DNA of 64,000 nucleotides from Rhizobium metallidurans (GTDB lineage: Bacteria > Pseudomonadota > Alphaproteobacteria > Rhizobiales > Rhizobiaceae). The translations under genes and the position numbers were made by a program. This document shows positions 51,986-62,823 of the stretch, piece by piece (position 1 is the stretch's first letter; the number at the start of each line of letters is the position of its first letter). The notes below the pieces were generated by a model. The model worked only from the letters and a program-made list of their open reading frames with translations, did not search any database and had not been told where the DNA came from. The stretch lies in the NCBI RefSeq assembly GCF_014196505.1, contig NZ_JACIDW010000019.1, positions 1 through 64,000 of the forward strand, given 5' to 3'.

Positions 51986-53371
51986 TCAGACCCGCACGCC
52001 GTCCTTGAGCCGGTAGCTCGGCGCATACATGGTGACGAGCTCTTCGGCGGCGGTCGGGTGAAGGGCCATCGTCCGGTCGAAATCGTCCTTGGTGCAGCCG
52101 GCCTTCAGCGTGATGCCGAGGAGCTGCGCCATTTCGCCGGCATCGTGGCCGAGAATGTGGGCGCCAACGACCTTGCGGCTCGCCGCATCGACGATCAGCT
52201 TCATGATCATCTTCTCGGCACGCCCCGACAGCGTCGCCTTCATCGGCCGGAACTGCGCGCGATAGACCTCGACGTCGCTGTAGCGCTTGCCTGCCTCTTC
52301 CTCGCTCAGCCCCACTGTGCCGATCTCGGGCTGCGAGAAGACCGCGGTCGCGATCGTCTCGTGATCCGGCTTCGTCGGGTTGTTCTTGTATTCGGTCTCG
52401 ATGAAGCACATCGCCTCGTGGATCGCCACCGGCGTCAGCTGTACCCGGTCGGTGACATCGCCCAGCGCGTAGATGTTGTCGACGCTGGTGCGCGAATAGT
52501 CGTCGACGACGATGGCGCCCTGCGCGTTCGTTTCGACGCCGGCCGCCTCGAGCCCGAGCCCCAGCGAGTTCGGCACGCGGCCGATGGCGAGCATCACCAC
52601 GTCGGCGTCGATCGTTCCGTTGTTCAGCGTCTCGACGATCAGCCCGTCCTTGCCCTTCGCCACGCTCTTCAGCATGTCGTGGCACTGGATCTTGATCCCC
52701 TTGGCGACCATCGCCTCGTGCAGGCCGTGCCGCAGGTCCTGGTCGAAGCGCGACAGGATTTCCGCTCCGCGATAGACGAGCGTCGTCTCGACGCCGAGCC
52801 CATGGAAGATATTGGCGAATTCGACGGCGATATAGCCGCCGCCGACAATGACGATCGAGCGCGGCAGTTCCTCCAGATGGAACGCTTCGTTGGAGGTGAT
52901 GCAGAGATTGTGGCCGGGCAGCGCGGGGTGCAGGTTCGGCGTACCCCCGGTCGCGATCACGATCGTCTTCGCCGTCACCGTCTTGCCGCTGCTGACGAGC
53001 CGCACGGTATGCCGGTCGACGAGTTCCGCGCGCGTCTCGAGGATCTCCGCGTTGGCGCCCGACAGGCCCTTCTTGTACAGCCCTTCGAGCCGGGCGATTT
53101 CCGCGTCCTTGGCGGCGATGAGCCTCTTCCAGTCGAAGGTGCTTTCGCCGACGGTCCAGCCGAAGCCGGCCGCGTCCTCGAAATGCTCGCGATATTGCGA
53201 GGCGTAGACGAACAGCTTCTTCGGCACGCATCCGCGAATGACGCAGGTGCCGCCGTATCGATATTCCTCGGCGATCGCCACCTTCTTACCGAGCGCCGCG
53301 GCCACCCGCGCGCTGCGCACGCCGCCCGAGCCGCCACCGATGACAAAGAGGTCGTAATCATAGGCTGTCAT
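51986..53371 (-). CDS. gor: Glutathione-disulfide reductase
   Basis: An NADPH-dependent flavoprotein of 461 residues. It has the FAD-binding GGGSGGVRSARVAA, the redox disulfide GGTCVIRGCVPKK, the NAD(P)-binding IVVGGGYIAVEFA with following arginines, and the C-terminal HPTAAEE active-site His. These distinguish it from lipoamide and mercuric reductases. It is followed by rpiA and gph in the usual rhizobial order. Confidence 0.95.
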   Translation of the reverse strand: MTAYDYDLFVIGGGSGGVRSARVAAALGKKVAIAEEYRYGGTCVIRGCVPKKLFVYASQYREHFEDAAGFGWTVGESTFDWKRLIAAKDAEIARLEGLYKKGLSGANAEILETRAELVDRHTVRLVSSGKTVTAKTIVIATGGTPNLHPALPGHNLCITSNEAFHLEELPRSIVIVGGGYIAVEFANIFHGLGVETTLVYRGAEILSRFDQDLRHGLHEAMVAKGIKIQCHDMLKSVAKGKDGLIVETLNNGTIDADVVMLAIGRVPNSLGLGLEAAGVETNAQGAIVVDDYSRTSVDNIYALGDVTDRVQLTPVAIHEAMCFIETEYKNNPTKPDHETIATAVFSQPEIGTVGLSEEEAGKRYSDVEVYRAQFRPMKATLSGRAEKMIMKLIVDAASRKVVGAHILGHDAGEMAQLLGITLKAGCTKDDFDRTMALHPTAAEELVTMYAPSYRLKDGVRV

Positions 53372-53435
53372 GGGGATCTCCGGCAGGAATCGTCAGGAAG
53401 GAACTTTGATATAGTACCGATATCGCCAAAAACAA

Positions 53436-53457
53436 AAGCCCCGGCGAACCGGGGCTT
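53436..53457 (-). terminator. Intrinsic terminator of the DUF2059 gene
   Basis: AAGCCCCGG and CCGGGGCTT form a 9-bp stem around a 4-base loop. On the minus strand it is followed by TTTTGTTTTTGG, a good T-rich tail, so it ends the rpiA-DUF2059 unit just before gor. Confidence 0.75.
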
Positions 53458-53480
53458 CGTATCGAGCGATGCTGCGAACC

Positions 53481-54041
53481 TTACGGCTTGGCGGCGGGCT
53501 TGGCGCCGGCGGCGGGCGCTGCTTCGGCGGCCGGAGCCGGCTTGATCACCTTGGCAAGCTCGGTGCTGGTCGTCTTCTGCAGGTCGCGCGAGATGCCCTG
53601 CGCCCAGATGTCGGCGGCCTTGACGGTTTCGCGCGAGGCGATCGGGCCGTCCTTCAGCAGCTTCTGGCCGACCGGCGAGCTGTAGAAGGCGGCGATCGCA
53701 TTGAGTTCCTCGATCGAGAACGCCTTGGCGTAGGTCAGAGCCGCTTCCTTTTCGAGGTCGGCGCGACGCGGCGCCAGAGCCAGCGCCTGCTTGTCGACTT
53801 CGGCGGTGATCTGGTCCTGGTAGTTCGGCGAATCCTGGATCAGGTCGGCCTTCAGGCGCTCCGCGAGACCCGGCAGGATGTTGTCGAACTGGGTGGTGGC
53901 GCCGATCGCGTCGATGGCCGCGCGGGCTGCCTTCAGCTGTTCCGGCGACGCTTCCTGCGCATGGGCGACCGAGCCCAGGACGACACCCGAGAGAATGACG
54001 GTCGCAGCAGCAAAACGGCCAAAACCTGCAAATTTATTCAT
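53481..54041 (-). CDS. Secreted DUF2059 protein
   Basis: A 186-residue protein with a signal peptide (FGRFAAATVILSGVVLGSVAHA-Q). The DUF2059 core is AFSIEELNAIAAFYSSPVGQKLLKD, residues about 115-140. The last 25 residues are a Pro/Ala/Lys-rich tail. It is probably periplasmic; function is unknown. It is located 16 bases after rpiA, as in other rhizobia. Confidence 0.87.
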   Translation of the reverse strand: MNKFAGFGRFAAATVILSGVVLGSVAHAQEASPEQLKAARAAIDAIGATTQFDNILPGLAERLKADLIQDSPNYQDQITAEVDKQALALAPRRADLEKEAALTYAKAFSIEELNAIAAFYSSPVGQKLLKDGPIASRETVKAADIWAQGISRDLQKTTSTELAKVIKPAPAAEAAPAAGAKPAAKP

Positions 54042-54057
54042 GAGTTCCTTGCTCCTG

Positions 54058-54756
54058 TTACCTTGTTGCCCGCAGTTCGCGCGCGCCCGCCGGGCCGGCG
54101 ATGATCGCCAGCGCGGCCATATTGAGAAAGAGGCCGTGTTCCACGACACCAGGGATCGCATTCAACTGAGTTGAGAGCGCCTCTGCATCAGGAATACGGC
54201 CAAAAGATGCATCGATAATATAGTGCCCGCCATCCGTGGTGAAATTGCCGTCGCCGGATTGGCGCAGCGTCAGCTCACCCGAAAGGCCAAGTCTCGCGGC
54301 GGTCTTTTCGATCGCGATGCGGGTCGAAACGAGGCCGAACATGTTGACTTCGATCGGCAGCGCGAAGGCGCCCAGCGTATCGACCAGCTTGCTCTCGTCG
54401 GCGATCACGATCATGCGGCCGGACGCGGCGGCAACGATCTTTTCGCGCAGCAAGGCGCCGCCGCCACCCTTGATCAATGCGAGCGCCGCATCGACTTCGT
54501 CGGCGCCGTCGATCGTCAGATCCAGTTCCGGCAGCTCGTCGAGCGACTTCAAGGGAACACCGAGCTCGACGCAAAGCCGCGCCGTGCGCTCCGATGTCGG
54601 AACGCCCTCGACCTTGAACCCGTCCGCGACCTTCTCGGCGAGCAACCGCACGAATTCCTCGGCCGTGCTTCCGGTTCCGATCCCGAGACGCATCCCATGC
54701 TCGACATGGGCGAGTGCCGCCGCGGCAGCCTTGATCTTCATTTCGCGGGCATCCAT
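54058..54756 (-). CDS. rpiA: Ribose-5-phosphate isomerase A
   Basis: Interconverts ribose 5-phosphate and ribulose 5-phosphate. The 232-residue enzyme has LGIGTGSTAEEFV, LTIDGADEVD and IKGGGGALLREK with the catalytic Asp and Lys. It starts with ATG at 54756 and is followed by the DUF2059 gene on the same strand. The divergent gph gene begins about 190 bases upstream. Confidence 0.95.
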   Translation of the reverse strand: MDAREMKIKAAAAALAHVEHGMRLGIGTGSTAEEFVRLLAEKVADGFKVEGVPTSERTARLCVELGVPLKSLDELPELDLTIDGADEVDAALALIKGGGGALLREKIVAAASGRMIVIADESKLVDTLGAFALPIEVNMFGLVSTRIAIEKTAARLGLSGELTLRQSGDGNFTTDGGHYIIDASFGRIPDAEALSTQLNAIPGVVEHGLFLNMAALAIIAGPAGARELRATR

Positions 54757-54947
54757 GCGCCGCTCACTCCCAGTTTGCTTTGCCCGATGTTGGGCGACCC
54801 AGCGTTAGGCTGGTTGCGTTGTTTACACGGCCCGCCAGGCAAACGAAAGCCAAAATAACATCGCGGTTTGGAAATCCGAACCACATGCCGAAAGCCCGCT
54901 TCGCCGGGCCAAAGCGTTGCTTTTGCGGCCTTCATCGCTTAACTCGG

Positions 54948-55676
54948 ATGCATCCCAACACTGAACAGGCGAAAACTCCATTGACCCCTGCCCTTGTCGT
55001 CTTCGATCTCGACGGAACACTCCTCGACACCCATATCGACCTCGTCGATAGCCTCAACCACACGATCGCCGCGCTCGACCTCGCGCCGGTCACCTATGAC
55101 GACCTGACGCATCTGGTCGGCCATGGCGCCAAGGTGATGATCGAGAGGGCCTGCAAGCTGCAGGGGCATTCGCTGGAACCCGAGCAACTGCCCGGCCTGC
55201 TCGAGCGCTTCATCGCCCATTATACCGACAACATGCCGGGCGCGACCGTGCCCTATCCCGGGCTGATCGATGCGATGGATCATTTGAAGAGCAAGGGATA
55301 CAGGCTCGCCGTCTGCACCAACAAGCTGGAGGGCCTCGCCCGCACGCTGCTGGAGCGGCTGCAGCTGACGCATTATTTCGACGCGATCACCGGCGGCGAC
55401 ACCTTCGCGGTCCGCAAGCCCGACGCCGGCCATCTCCTCGGCACGGTCGAATTGGCAGGCGGCGACCCGCGGCGCACGATCATGGTGGGCGACAGCGCCA
55501 ACGATATCCTCGTCGCGCGCAACGCAGGCATCCCATCGATCGCCGTGCCCTTCGGCTATTCCGACGTGCCGATCGAAAGCCTGCGGCCGACCCACATCAT
55601 CACCGCGTTCAGCGAGCTGACGCCCGACCTCGTGGAAGACCTGATCGGCGCGGCCGAAGTCCGCAACGCCGGCTAA
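54948..55676 (+). CDS. gph: Phosphoglycolate phosphatase
   Basis: A 242-residue HAD-family phosphatase with motif I VFDLDGTLLDT, motif II VCTNK, motif III Lys (RKPDAGHLLG) and motif IV VGDSANDILVARNAG. The helical cap fits phosphoglycolate phosphatases that remove the 2-phosphoglycolate formed by oxidative damage. ATG at 54948 is the best start, though its ribosome binding site is poor; a TTG at 54979 is an alternative. Confidence 0.9.
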   Translation: MHPNTEQAKTPLTPALVVFDLDGTLLDTHIDLVDSLNHTIAALDLAPVTYDDLTHLVGHGAKVMIERACKLQGHSLEPEQLPGLLERFIAHYTDNMPGATVPYPGLIDAMDHLKSKGYRLAVCTNKLEGLARTLLERLQLTHYFDAITGGDTFAVRKPDAGHLLGTVELAGGDPRRTIMVGDSANDILVARNAGIPSIAVPFGYSDVPIESLRPTHIITAFSELTPDLVEDLIGAAEVRNAG

Positions 55677-55943
55677 CATTTCGCGGCCAAAACGGGTTGT
55701 TTTGAGCGAAAACATCATCTCACGATTGCCGCGATGACGCCGCGTCACTCCCTGGTTTAGCGAATCGCGAACCTGATCAATTAGCGATCAAACGCAGTCG
55801 CGACCCCGTGATTTCATGTGAAAAAACGTGCTCGCGACTGTCAGATCCGCTTCACAATCCGGCCTCAATTGAGGCGCGAACTGGCTCTTGCCGAGGGTAA
55901 TGTTCGCCACTTTGTGTGCAATGATGGATTGAGGAGATCTGAT

Positions 55944-56312
55944 ATGCGCATTCAATTCGCAGCCGCTGCCGCGGTGCTTGCCCTCGGACTTTCCGGTGCG
56001 GCCCTTGCCCAGCCGATGTATTCCAACGACTACAACAATGACAGCGACGGCTTTGCTCCCGTCAGGGTTGCCCCGCCGAAGCCGGTTCACTACACGCAGC
56101 ACAAGGCGCCGCAATATTCCAGCGACTACACCAACGACAGCGACGGCTTCGCCCCCGTTCGCACCTCGCCGCCGGTCGACAAGATGGCGACGGCAAGCAT
56201 CAAGCCACTCCCCGCATGCGACTACACGCCGAGAGGTCATGGCCTGCACACGGCAGGCGGTGACGGCGGCGCCTCGCACACCGATGCCTGCCGCGACGTC
56301 GGCGACAAGTAG
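55944..56312 (+). CDS. Secreted protein with two SxDYxNDSDGFAPVR repeats, 122 aa
   Basis: An exported small protein. A signal peptide (MRIQFAAAAAVLALGLSGAALA-Q) is followed by two near-identical blocks: SNDYNNDSDGFAPVR (residues about 28-42) and SSDYTNDSDGFAPVR (residues about 57-71), separated by VAPPKPVHYTQHKAPQY. The C-terminus has two Cys (LPACDY, DACRDV). GAGGAGAT precedes the ATG. No family is recognised; the acidic repeats could bind cations. Confidence 0.75.
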   Translation: MRIQFAAAAAVLALGLSGAALAQPMYSNDYNNDSDGFAPVRVAPPKPVHYTQHKAPQYSSDYTNDSDGFAPVRTSPPVDKMATASIKPLPACDYTPRGHGLHTAGGDGGASHTDACRDVGDK

Positions 56313-56327
56313 ACCGGCGAAAAGCGA

Positions 56328-56352
56328 AAGGGCCGTCTTGCAACCGGCCCTT
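56328..56352. terminator. Probable bidirectional terminator
   Basis: AAGGGCCG and CGGCCCTT pair as an 8-bp stem between the repeat-protein gene and the convergent lipB. The minus-strand side is followed by TTTCGCTTTTC; the plus side has only a short T run. Confidence 0.55.
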
Positions 56353-56381
56353 ATCGACAGCGGCGGCGCCCGACGGCCCGC

Positions 56382-57092
56382 TCAGCCGTTGACCGTCTCG
56401 CCGAAGACCGATTCGAACGATTCGCGCAGCAGCACGTCCACGTCGTCCATCGTCACCGGCAGGCCGAGATCGACGAGGCTGGTGACGCCATAGGCCGAAA
56501 TCCCGCAGGGAACTATTCCCCCGAAATGATCGAGATCGGGTTCGACATTGAGCGACAGCCCGTGAAACGTCACCCATTTGCGCAGGCGGATGCCGAGCGC
56601 GGCGATCTTGTCCTCCGCCATGCTTCCATCCGGCAGGGGCGGCCTGTCGGGACGACAGACCCACACGCCGACGCGATCCTCGCGACGCTCGCCGCGCACG
56701 TTCATCTCGCCCAGCGTGCGGATGATCACCTCCTCCAGTGCCGCCACGAAGGCGCGGACATCCTGGCGGCGGCGTTTCAGGTCGAGCATCACGTAAGCGA
56801 CCCGCTGGCCGGGCCCATGATAGGTGTATTCTCCGCCGCGACCGGTCGCATGAACCGGGAAGCGGTCGGGCTGCACCAGGTCGCGTGCATCGGCGCTGGT
56901 CCCGGCCGTATAGAGCGGCGGGTGCTCCACCAGCCACACCAGCTCGTCGCCGCCCTCGGCGATATCGGCCACTTCCTTCTCCATGATATCCACAGCCTCC
57001 TGATAGGGCACCAGCCCATCGGATATCCGCCAGCGCGCCGGGCGCGAACCGGCGTGTGGAAACATGGAAAAATCGAGATCCGTGCGTAACAT
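56382..57092 (-). CDS. lipB: Lipoyl(octanoyl) transferase
   Basis: Transfers octanoate from acyl carrier protein to lipoyl domains of 2-oxoacid dehydrogenases and GcvH. The 236-residue enzyme has GRGGEYTYHGPGQRVAYVML, DKIAALGIRLRKWVTFHGL with the catalytic Lys region, and GGIVPCGI with the catalytic Cys. ATG at 57092, with AAGGA 6 bases upstream, is preferred to ATG at 57098. Confidence 0.95.
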   Translation of the reverse strand: MLRTDLDFSMFPHAGSRPARWRISDGLVPYQEAVDIMEKEVADIAEGGDELVWLVEHPPLYTAGTSADARDLVQPDRFPVHATGRGGEYTYHGPGQRVAYVMLDLKRRRQDVRAFVAALEEVIIRTLGEMNVRGERREDRVGVWVCRPDRPPLPDGSMAEDKIAALGIRLRKWVTFHGLSLNVEPDLDHFGGIVPCGISAYGVTSLVDLGLPVTMDDVDVLLRESFESVFGETVNG

Positions 57093-57277
57093 AGCCATTC
57101 CTTGCGACCCGCACTGCCTGTGAGAGCGGGCTTTTCAGAGCGTCTATATGGCTCCGATTTGCCGCCTTTACAAACGCTGTCACCTTGTTTGAAAAAATCT
57201 GTCACATGGCCCTTGTGTCCCGAAAAACCTTTTGCTACATGCTGCGTCGCCGGCACAAACCGGCACCTACCACGATG

Positions 57278-57361
57278 CGGTCGTGGCGGAATTGGTAGAC
57301 GCGCAGCGTTGAGGTCGCTGTGGGGCAACCCGTGGAAGTTCGAGTCTTCTCGACCGCACCA
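57278..57361 (+). tRNA. tRNA-Leu (anticodon GAG)
   Basis: A class II tRNA with acceptor stem GCGGTCG pairing with CGACCGC, discriminator A and an encoded CCA. The anticodon arm CAGCG-TTGAGGT-CGCTG gives GAG at 57311-57313, reading CUU and CUC. The variable arm TGGGGCAACCCG is long, as expected for leucine, and the T arm AAGTT-CGAGTCTTC is near normal with TTCGAGT. Confidence 0.96.
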
Positions 57362-57429
57362 TCTCTCTCCCGAGGAGTGAGACCAGCCAGTACGACTGGC
57401 TCCCGGCGACGCGAAATGTCGCGCACGGC

Positions 57430-57453
57430 ATCTCTTAATGAGAGATTTTATTG
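57430..57453 (+). terminator. Intrinsic terminator after tRNA-Leu
   Basis: ATCTCT and AGAGAT form a 6-bp stem around TAATG, followed by TTTATTGT. It lies 69 bases after the tRNA and just before the DMT transporter gene. Confidence 0.6.
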
Positions 57454-57494
57454 TCTATAACGGCTGTCTCCCAGCCCAATGAAATTTCTCGACG

Positions 57495-58421
57495 ATGTCC
57501 GATAAGACCGACTGGCACAATCCCCTGCAAGGCATGGCGCTGATGATCGGTGCCATGATCGTCCTTCCCGCCATGGACGCCATCGCCAAGTACATGGCGA
57601 CATTCGAGGGCATGTCGCCCGGCCAGGTCACGTTCTACCGATTCTTTTTCCAGCTCGTCTGCACGCTGCCGATTCTTTTCGTCATGTTCGGCTGGAACGC
57701 GCTGCGGGCCAAGCGACCGTGGATGAACCTGCTGCGCGGCGCGCTGCATGGGGCGGCGAGCCTCCTTTTTTTCATCGCCGTCAAATACATGCCGCTCGCC
57801 GACGTCTTCGCGATCTATTTCGTCGAGCCCTTCATGCTCGCCGCCCTGTCGGCCTTCTTTCTCGGCGACAAGGTCGGCTGGCGGCGCTGGACGGCGATCG
57901 TGGTCGGCTTCGGCGGCGCGATGATCGTCATCCAGCCGAGCTATGAAGTCTTCGGCCTCAAGGCGCTGCTCCCCGTTTTGTGCGCCTTCCTGTTCTCGCT
58001 CTATCTTTTCCTCAACCGCGCCATCGGCAACGCCGATTCGCCGCTCACGATGCAGACCATGGCCGGCATCGGCGGCACGCTCTTCATGTCCGTCGCGCTG
58101 ATCGTCGGAAACGGCCTGGGCGTCAGCGATTTCGAAGTCTCGCTCCCGGCATCGCTTCTCGGCCTCGTGCTGCTGCTGATTCTCGGCTCGCTCTCGGGCT
58201 ACGTGCACATGATCGTCGTCAGGGCCTTCCGAATGGCGCCGCTCTCGCTTTTGGCGCCGTTCCAGTATTTCGAGATCATCTCCGCCACCGTCCTCGGCTA
58301 CGCCCTGTTCGGCGATTTCCCGAACTTCTCCAAATGGGTGGGAATCATGATCATCGTCGCCTCCGGCCTCTTCATCATCTGGCGCGAACGGGTGCAGGCG
58401 CGGGCCGCCAAACAGGCCTGA
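57495..58421 (+). CDS. DMT-family (EamA) transporter
   Basis: A 308-residue inner-membrane protein with ten predicted helices in two EamA repeats; the start is MSDKTDWHNPLQGMALMIG, and the repeat motif VDVFAIYFVEPFMLAALSAFFLGDKVGWRRW-like stretch and the matching C-terminal GDFPNFSKWVG are typical. Relatives include RhaT/RarD-like and S-adenosylmethionine transporters. The substrate is not evident. Confidence 0.88.
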   Translation: MSDKTDWHNPLQGMALMIGAMIVLPAMDAIAKYMATFEGMSPGQVTFYRFFFQLVCTLPILFVMFGWNALRAKRPWMNLLRGALHGAASLLFFIAVKYMPLADVFAIYFVEPFMLAALSAFFLGDKVGWRRWTAIVVGFGGAMIVIQPSYEVFGLKALLPVLCAFLFSLYLFLNRAIGNADSPLTMQTMAGIGGTLFMSVALIVGNGLGVSDFEVSLPASLLGLVLLLILGSLSGYVHMIVVRAFRMAPLSLLAPFQYFEIISATVLGYALFGDFPNFSKWVGIMIIVASGLFIIWRERVQARAAKQA

Positions 58422-58517
58422 ACCGTAAACGCCTTGTTAACTCCGCCTATTGAGAGAACATCAATTCGCTGGCGCTAGAAGAATCTTCGGTCTCATGATG
58501 AGGCCTGGAGAGAAAAG

Positions 58518-59216
58518 ATGAGCGAAATTCGACTCGCTTTTCCGGCATGTGTCATCGCCGGAAAGCATCGACTTGGCGTGGAGGATATCGATCTTCTGCG
58601 CAGACACAGTTTTCCCGAGGGCGTCAGGAGCGCCGACGACGTTGTCGTCATGCTGGCCCTGAACAATTCCTGCCCCGAAAAATGCCCCGAATGGAACACC
58701 TATTTCGTGGAGCAACTCGCGGCCTTCATCGTCCATTATAACTACCCGCAAGGCTCTCTCGACGAAATCAACGTCGCCTGGCTGATGCGCATGATCGCCG
58801 CCGACGGCGTAATCCATTCGGCCGTTGAGCTGGAACTCGTGCTGCACGTCATCGAGATTTCCGCCTACGTTCCCGACGAGCTGCGCGCCTTCGCGCTCGA
58901 CCAGCTGCGCCTGGCGCTGTCCGACAGCCGCGGCGCCTATCATCACGGCCGCGCCATCGCGCGCCGCGGAATCACGAGACAGGATGTGGATTACATCATG
59001 CGCGTGCTGCGGGCGCTCAGCGACGGCGGTGCCATAACGGTACAGGCGCTCACCTGGGCGGTGCTGATGCGCATAGGCGAGGAAACGCTTCCCGCCTCCA
59101 ACCATCCGCGCTGGTCGCAGATCGTCTCGGCGCTCGTGCTGGTCGATTACGCCGAGGCGCCACGGCGCACCCGCTGGCTCCGGCTCGTCGATAGCGGCGA
59201 AGCCGCCGTCGCCTGA
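58518..59216 (+). CDS. Conserved-looking hypothetical protein, 232 aa
   Basis: A soluble, helix-rich protein beginning MSEIRLAFPACVIAGKHRLG. The middle part has a helical, acidic pattern (WLMRMIAADGVIHSAVELELVLHVIE) faintly reminiscent of TerB/DjlA-type domains, but this is not a firm assignment. The N-terminal segment NNSCPEKCPEWNTYFVEQL has a CxxxC pair. AGAGAAAAG precedes the ATG. No function is known. It lies between a DMT transporter and pccA. Confidence 0.75.
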   Translation: MSEIRLAFPACVIAGKHRLGVEDIDLLRRHSFPEGVRSADDVVVMLALNNSCPEKCPEWNTYFVEQLAAFIVHYNYPQGSLDEINVAWLMRMIAADGVIHSAVELELVLHVIEISAYVPDELRAFALDQLRLALSDSRGAYHHGRAIARRGITRQDVDYIMRVLRALSDGGAITVQALTWAVLMRIGEETLPASNHPRWSQIVSALVLVDYAEAPRRTRWLRLVDSGEAAVA

Positions 59217-59310
59217 TCGAACACAGCTCGATCCGTGCCCTCTTCTCCGTGATTGTGCGTTCCCGTCTTTATGCTTAAGACTCGAAGCGCACGTCACGGG
59301 TGGAGTCTTC

Positions 59311-61320
<2,010 letters not shown>

Positions 61321-61420
61321 CCTGTTCCGGCACACCGCCCCGTCGCGATCCGCTCCGCATTTGTTAACGCGTGACCGCTAATATTTAACCCATCCGGAGG
61401 CCTGCCGGATGGAGTAAGCG

Positions 61421-62689
61421 ATGAGTGTCATGCAATCCGCGCTGCTGCTGCTGTCCATCAATCTCGGCATGCTGTGGCTCTTGATGCGAATGCCCCTGGG
61501 GATGAGGACGCTGCATGTCAGCCGCGCCTTCGACTGCACGCCGGAAGCGCTCTGGAACGCCATGAACCCGATGGGCGCGCACGCCAGCTGGCACCATTCG
61601 GTGATATCGAGCCGGCAGGTGGAGGCCGGCGGCAACATCGTCGAACAGACCTACCGCCACACCGACAGAAACGACGCGCCCCTGCGCCGGCTGCTTTCGA
61701 TCGAACCCCTGGCGGCGATCGCCGCCAACGCCCACGGCTTTCAATCATCCGTCATCGACGACAGCACGCTCGATGCGTCCTTCTGGCGGGATTATCGCGA
61801 GCGCCGGATCATCAGGCCGGTGGCGGGCGGCGCGGTTCTGGAAATCGACCAGACGGATCGCTATCGCGGCCTCGCCTTCATGATCTTCCGCTATGTCGCC
61901 CTCCGCCGCGAAATGCAGGCGCTGGACGGCTGGCTGAAGACCGGCACGTCCGAGCCGCAGGGCTATTTCGAGCACCCGCTGGTGCAGGTGGCGCTTGCCA
62001 TACTGTCGACGCTGCTCCTCTGGCCCTTCATCGGCCTGACGACGCGCGGCCTGATGATCTCGACCTTCCTGACGGTCGTGATCGCCCTGCACGAACTTGG
62101 CCACATGGCCGCCTACCGCATGTTCGGCCACACGTCTGCGCGCATGATCTTCATTCCCTTCCTCGGCGGCATCGCCATCGGCAGCCGGCCCTATCGCTCC
62201 CTGTTCGAGGTCGCGACCTGCGCGCTGATGGGATCGGGCATGTCTGCATTCCTGGTGCCGATCCTGATCCTTGGCCACGGCTTCACGGAAAACGGCATAC
62301 TGCCGGCCGCGGCCGACCCGCCGATCCTGGTATTCCTGCTGATCCTCGGCGCCTTCAATCTGCTCAACCTTCTGCCGATGCAGCGCTTCGATGGCGGCCA
62401 GGTGTTGCGGCAGATCTTCAGAACCCACCGCTCGCAGATCCTCGCGAGTTTTCTCGTCACGCTCTGCATCCTCTCGATCGGCGCGGCGATAGGGCTTCCG
62501 GCGCGCTATCTCGTTGTCGGCCTGCTGATTTTCACCCTCGTCAGCGTCATCGGCGGCGGCTCCTTCAAGCCGCGCCAGAAGCTCGACGAGATGAACGGCG
62601 GCGAACGCATGCTCGTCTCCTTCGGCCTCTACGCCGCCATCGCCATGCACGGCTACGCCGTGATCACCGCGATCGACCGGCTGTTTTGA
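61421..62689 (+). CDS. Site-2 protease-family protein with N-terminal START-like domain
   Basis: A 422-residue fusion. Residues 31-165 (VSRAFDCTPEALWNAMNPMGAHASWHH) resemble a SRPBCC/START-type domain preceded by one membrane helix. Residues about 185-420 form a polytopic S2P-like metalloprotease with HExxH as H224-ELG-H228 and the later metal ligand D324 in LLNLLPMQRFDGGQV, a variant of NxxPxxxLDGG. The combination of a lipid-binding-type domain with an intramembrane protease is unusual. Substrate and role are unknown. Confidence 0.75.
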   Translation: MSVMQSALLLLSINLGMLWLLMRMPLGMRTLHVSRAFDCTPEALWNAMNPMGAHASWHHSVISSRQVEAGGNIVEQTYRHTDRNDAPLRRLLSIEPLAAIAANAHGFQSSVIDDSTLDASFWRDYRERRIIRPVAGGAVLEIDQTDRYRGLAFMIFRYVALRREMQALDGWLKTGTSEPQGYFEHPLVQVALAILSTLLLWPFIGLTTRGLMISTFLTVVIALHELGHMAAYRMFGHTSARMIFIPFLGGIAIGSRPYRSLFEVATCALMGSGMSAFLVPILILGHGFTENGILPAAADPPILVFLLILGAFNLLNLLPMQRFDGGQVLRQIFRTHRSQILASFLVTLCILSIGAAIGLPARYLVVGLLIFTLVSVIGGGSFKPRQKLDEMNGGERMLVSFGLYAAIAMHGYAVITAIDRLF

Positions 62690-62823
62690 CGCAGATGGTA
62701 TAAAGACCGGCGCAAGCCGCTCATCCGACAAGGATTTTACCACGCGGTGAGGCTTTTCCCTTGAGCCCCGCTCCTTTGGCGTGCAAAAGTCCGCCCGATC
62801 AAATCAGCATATTGGAGACGACC

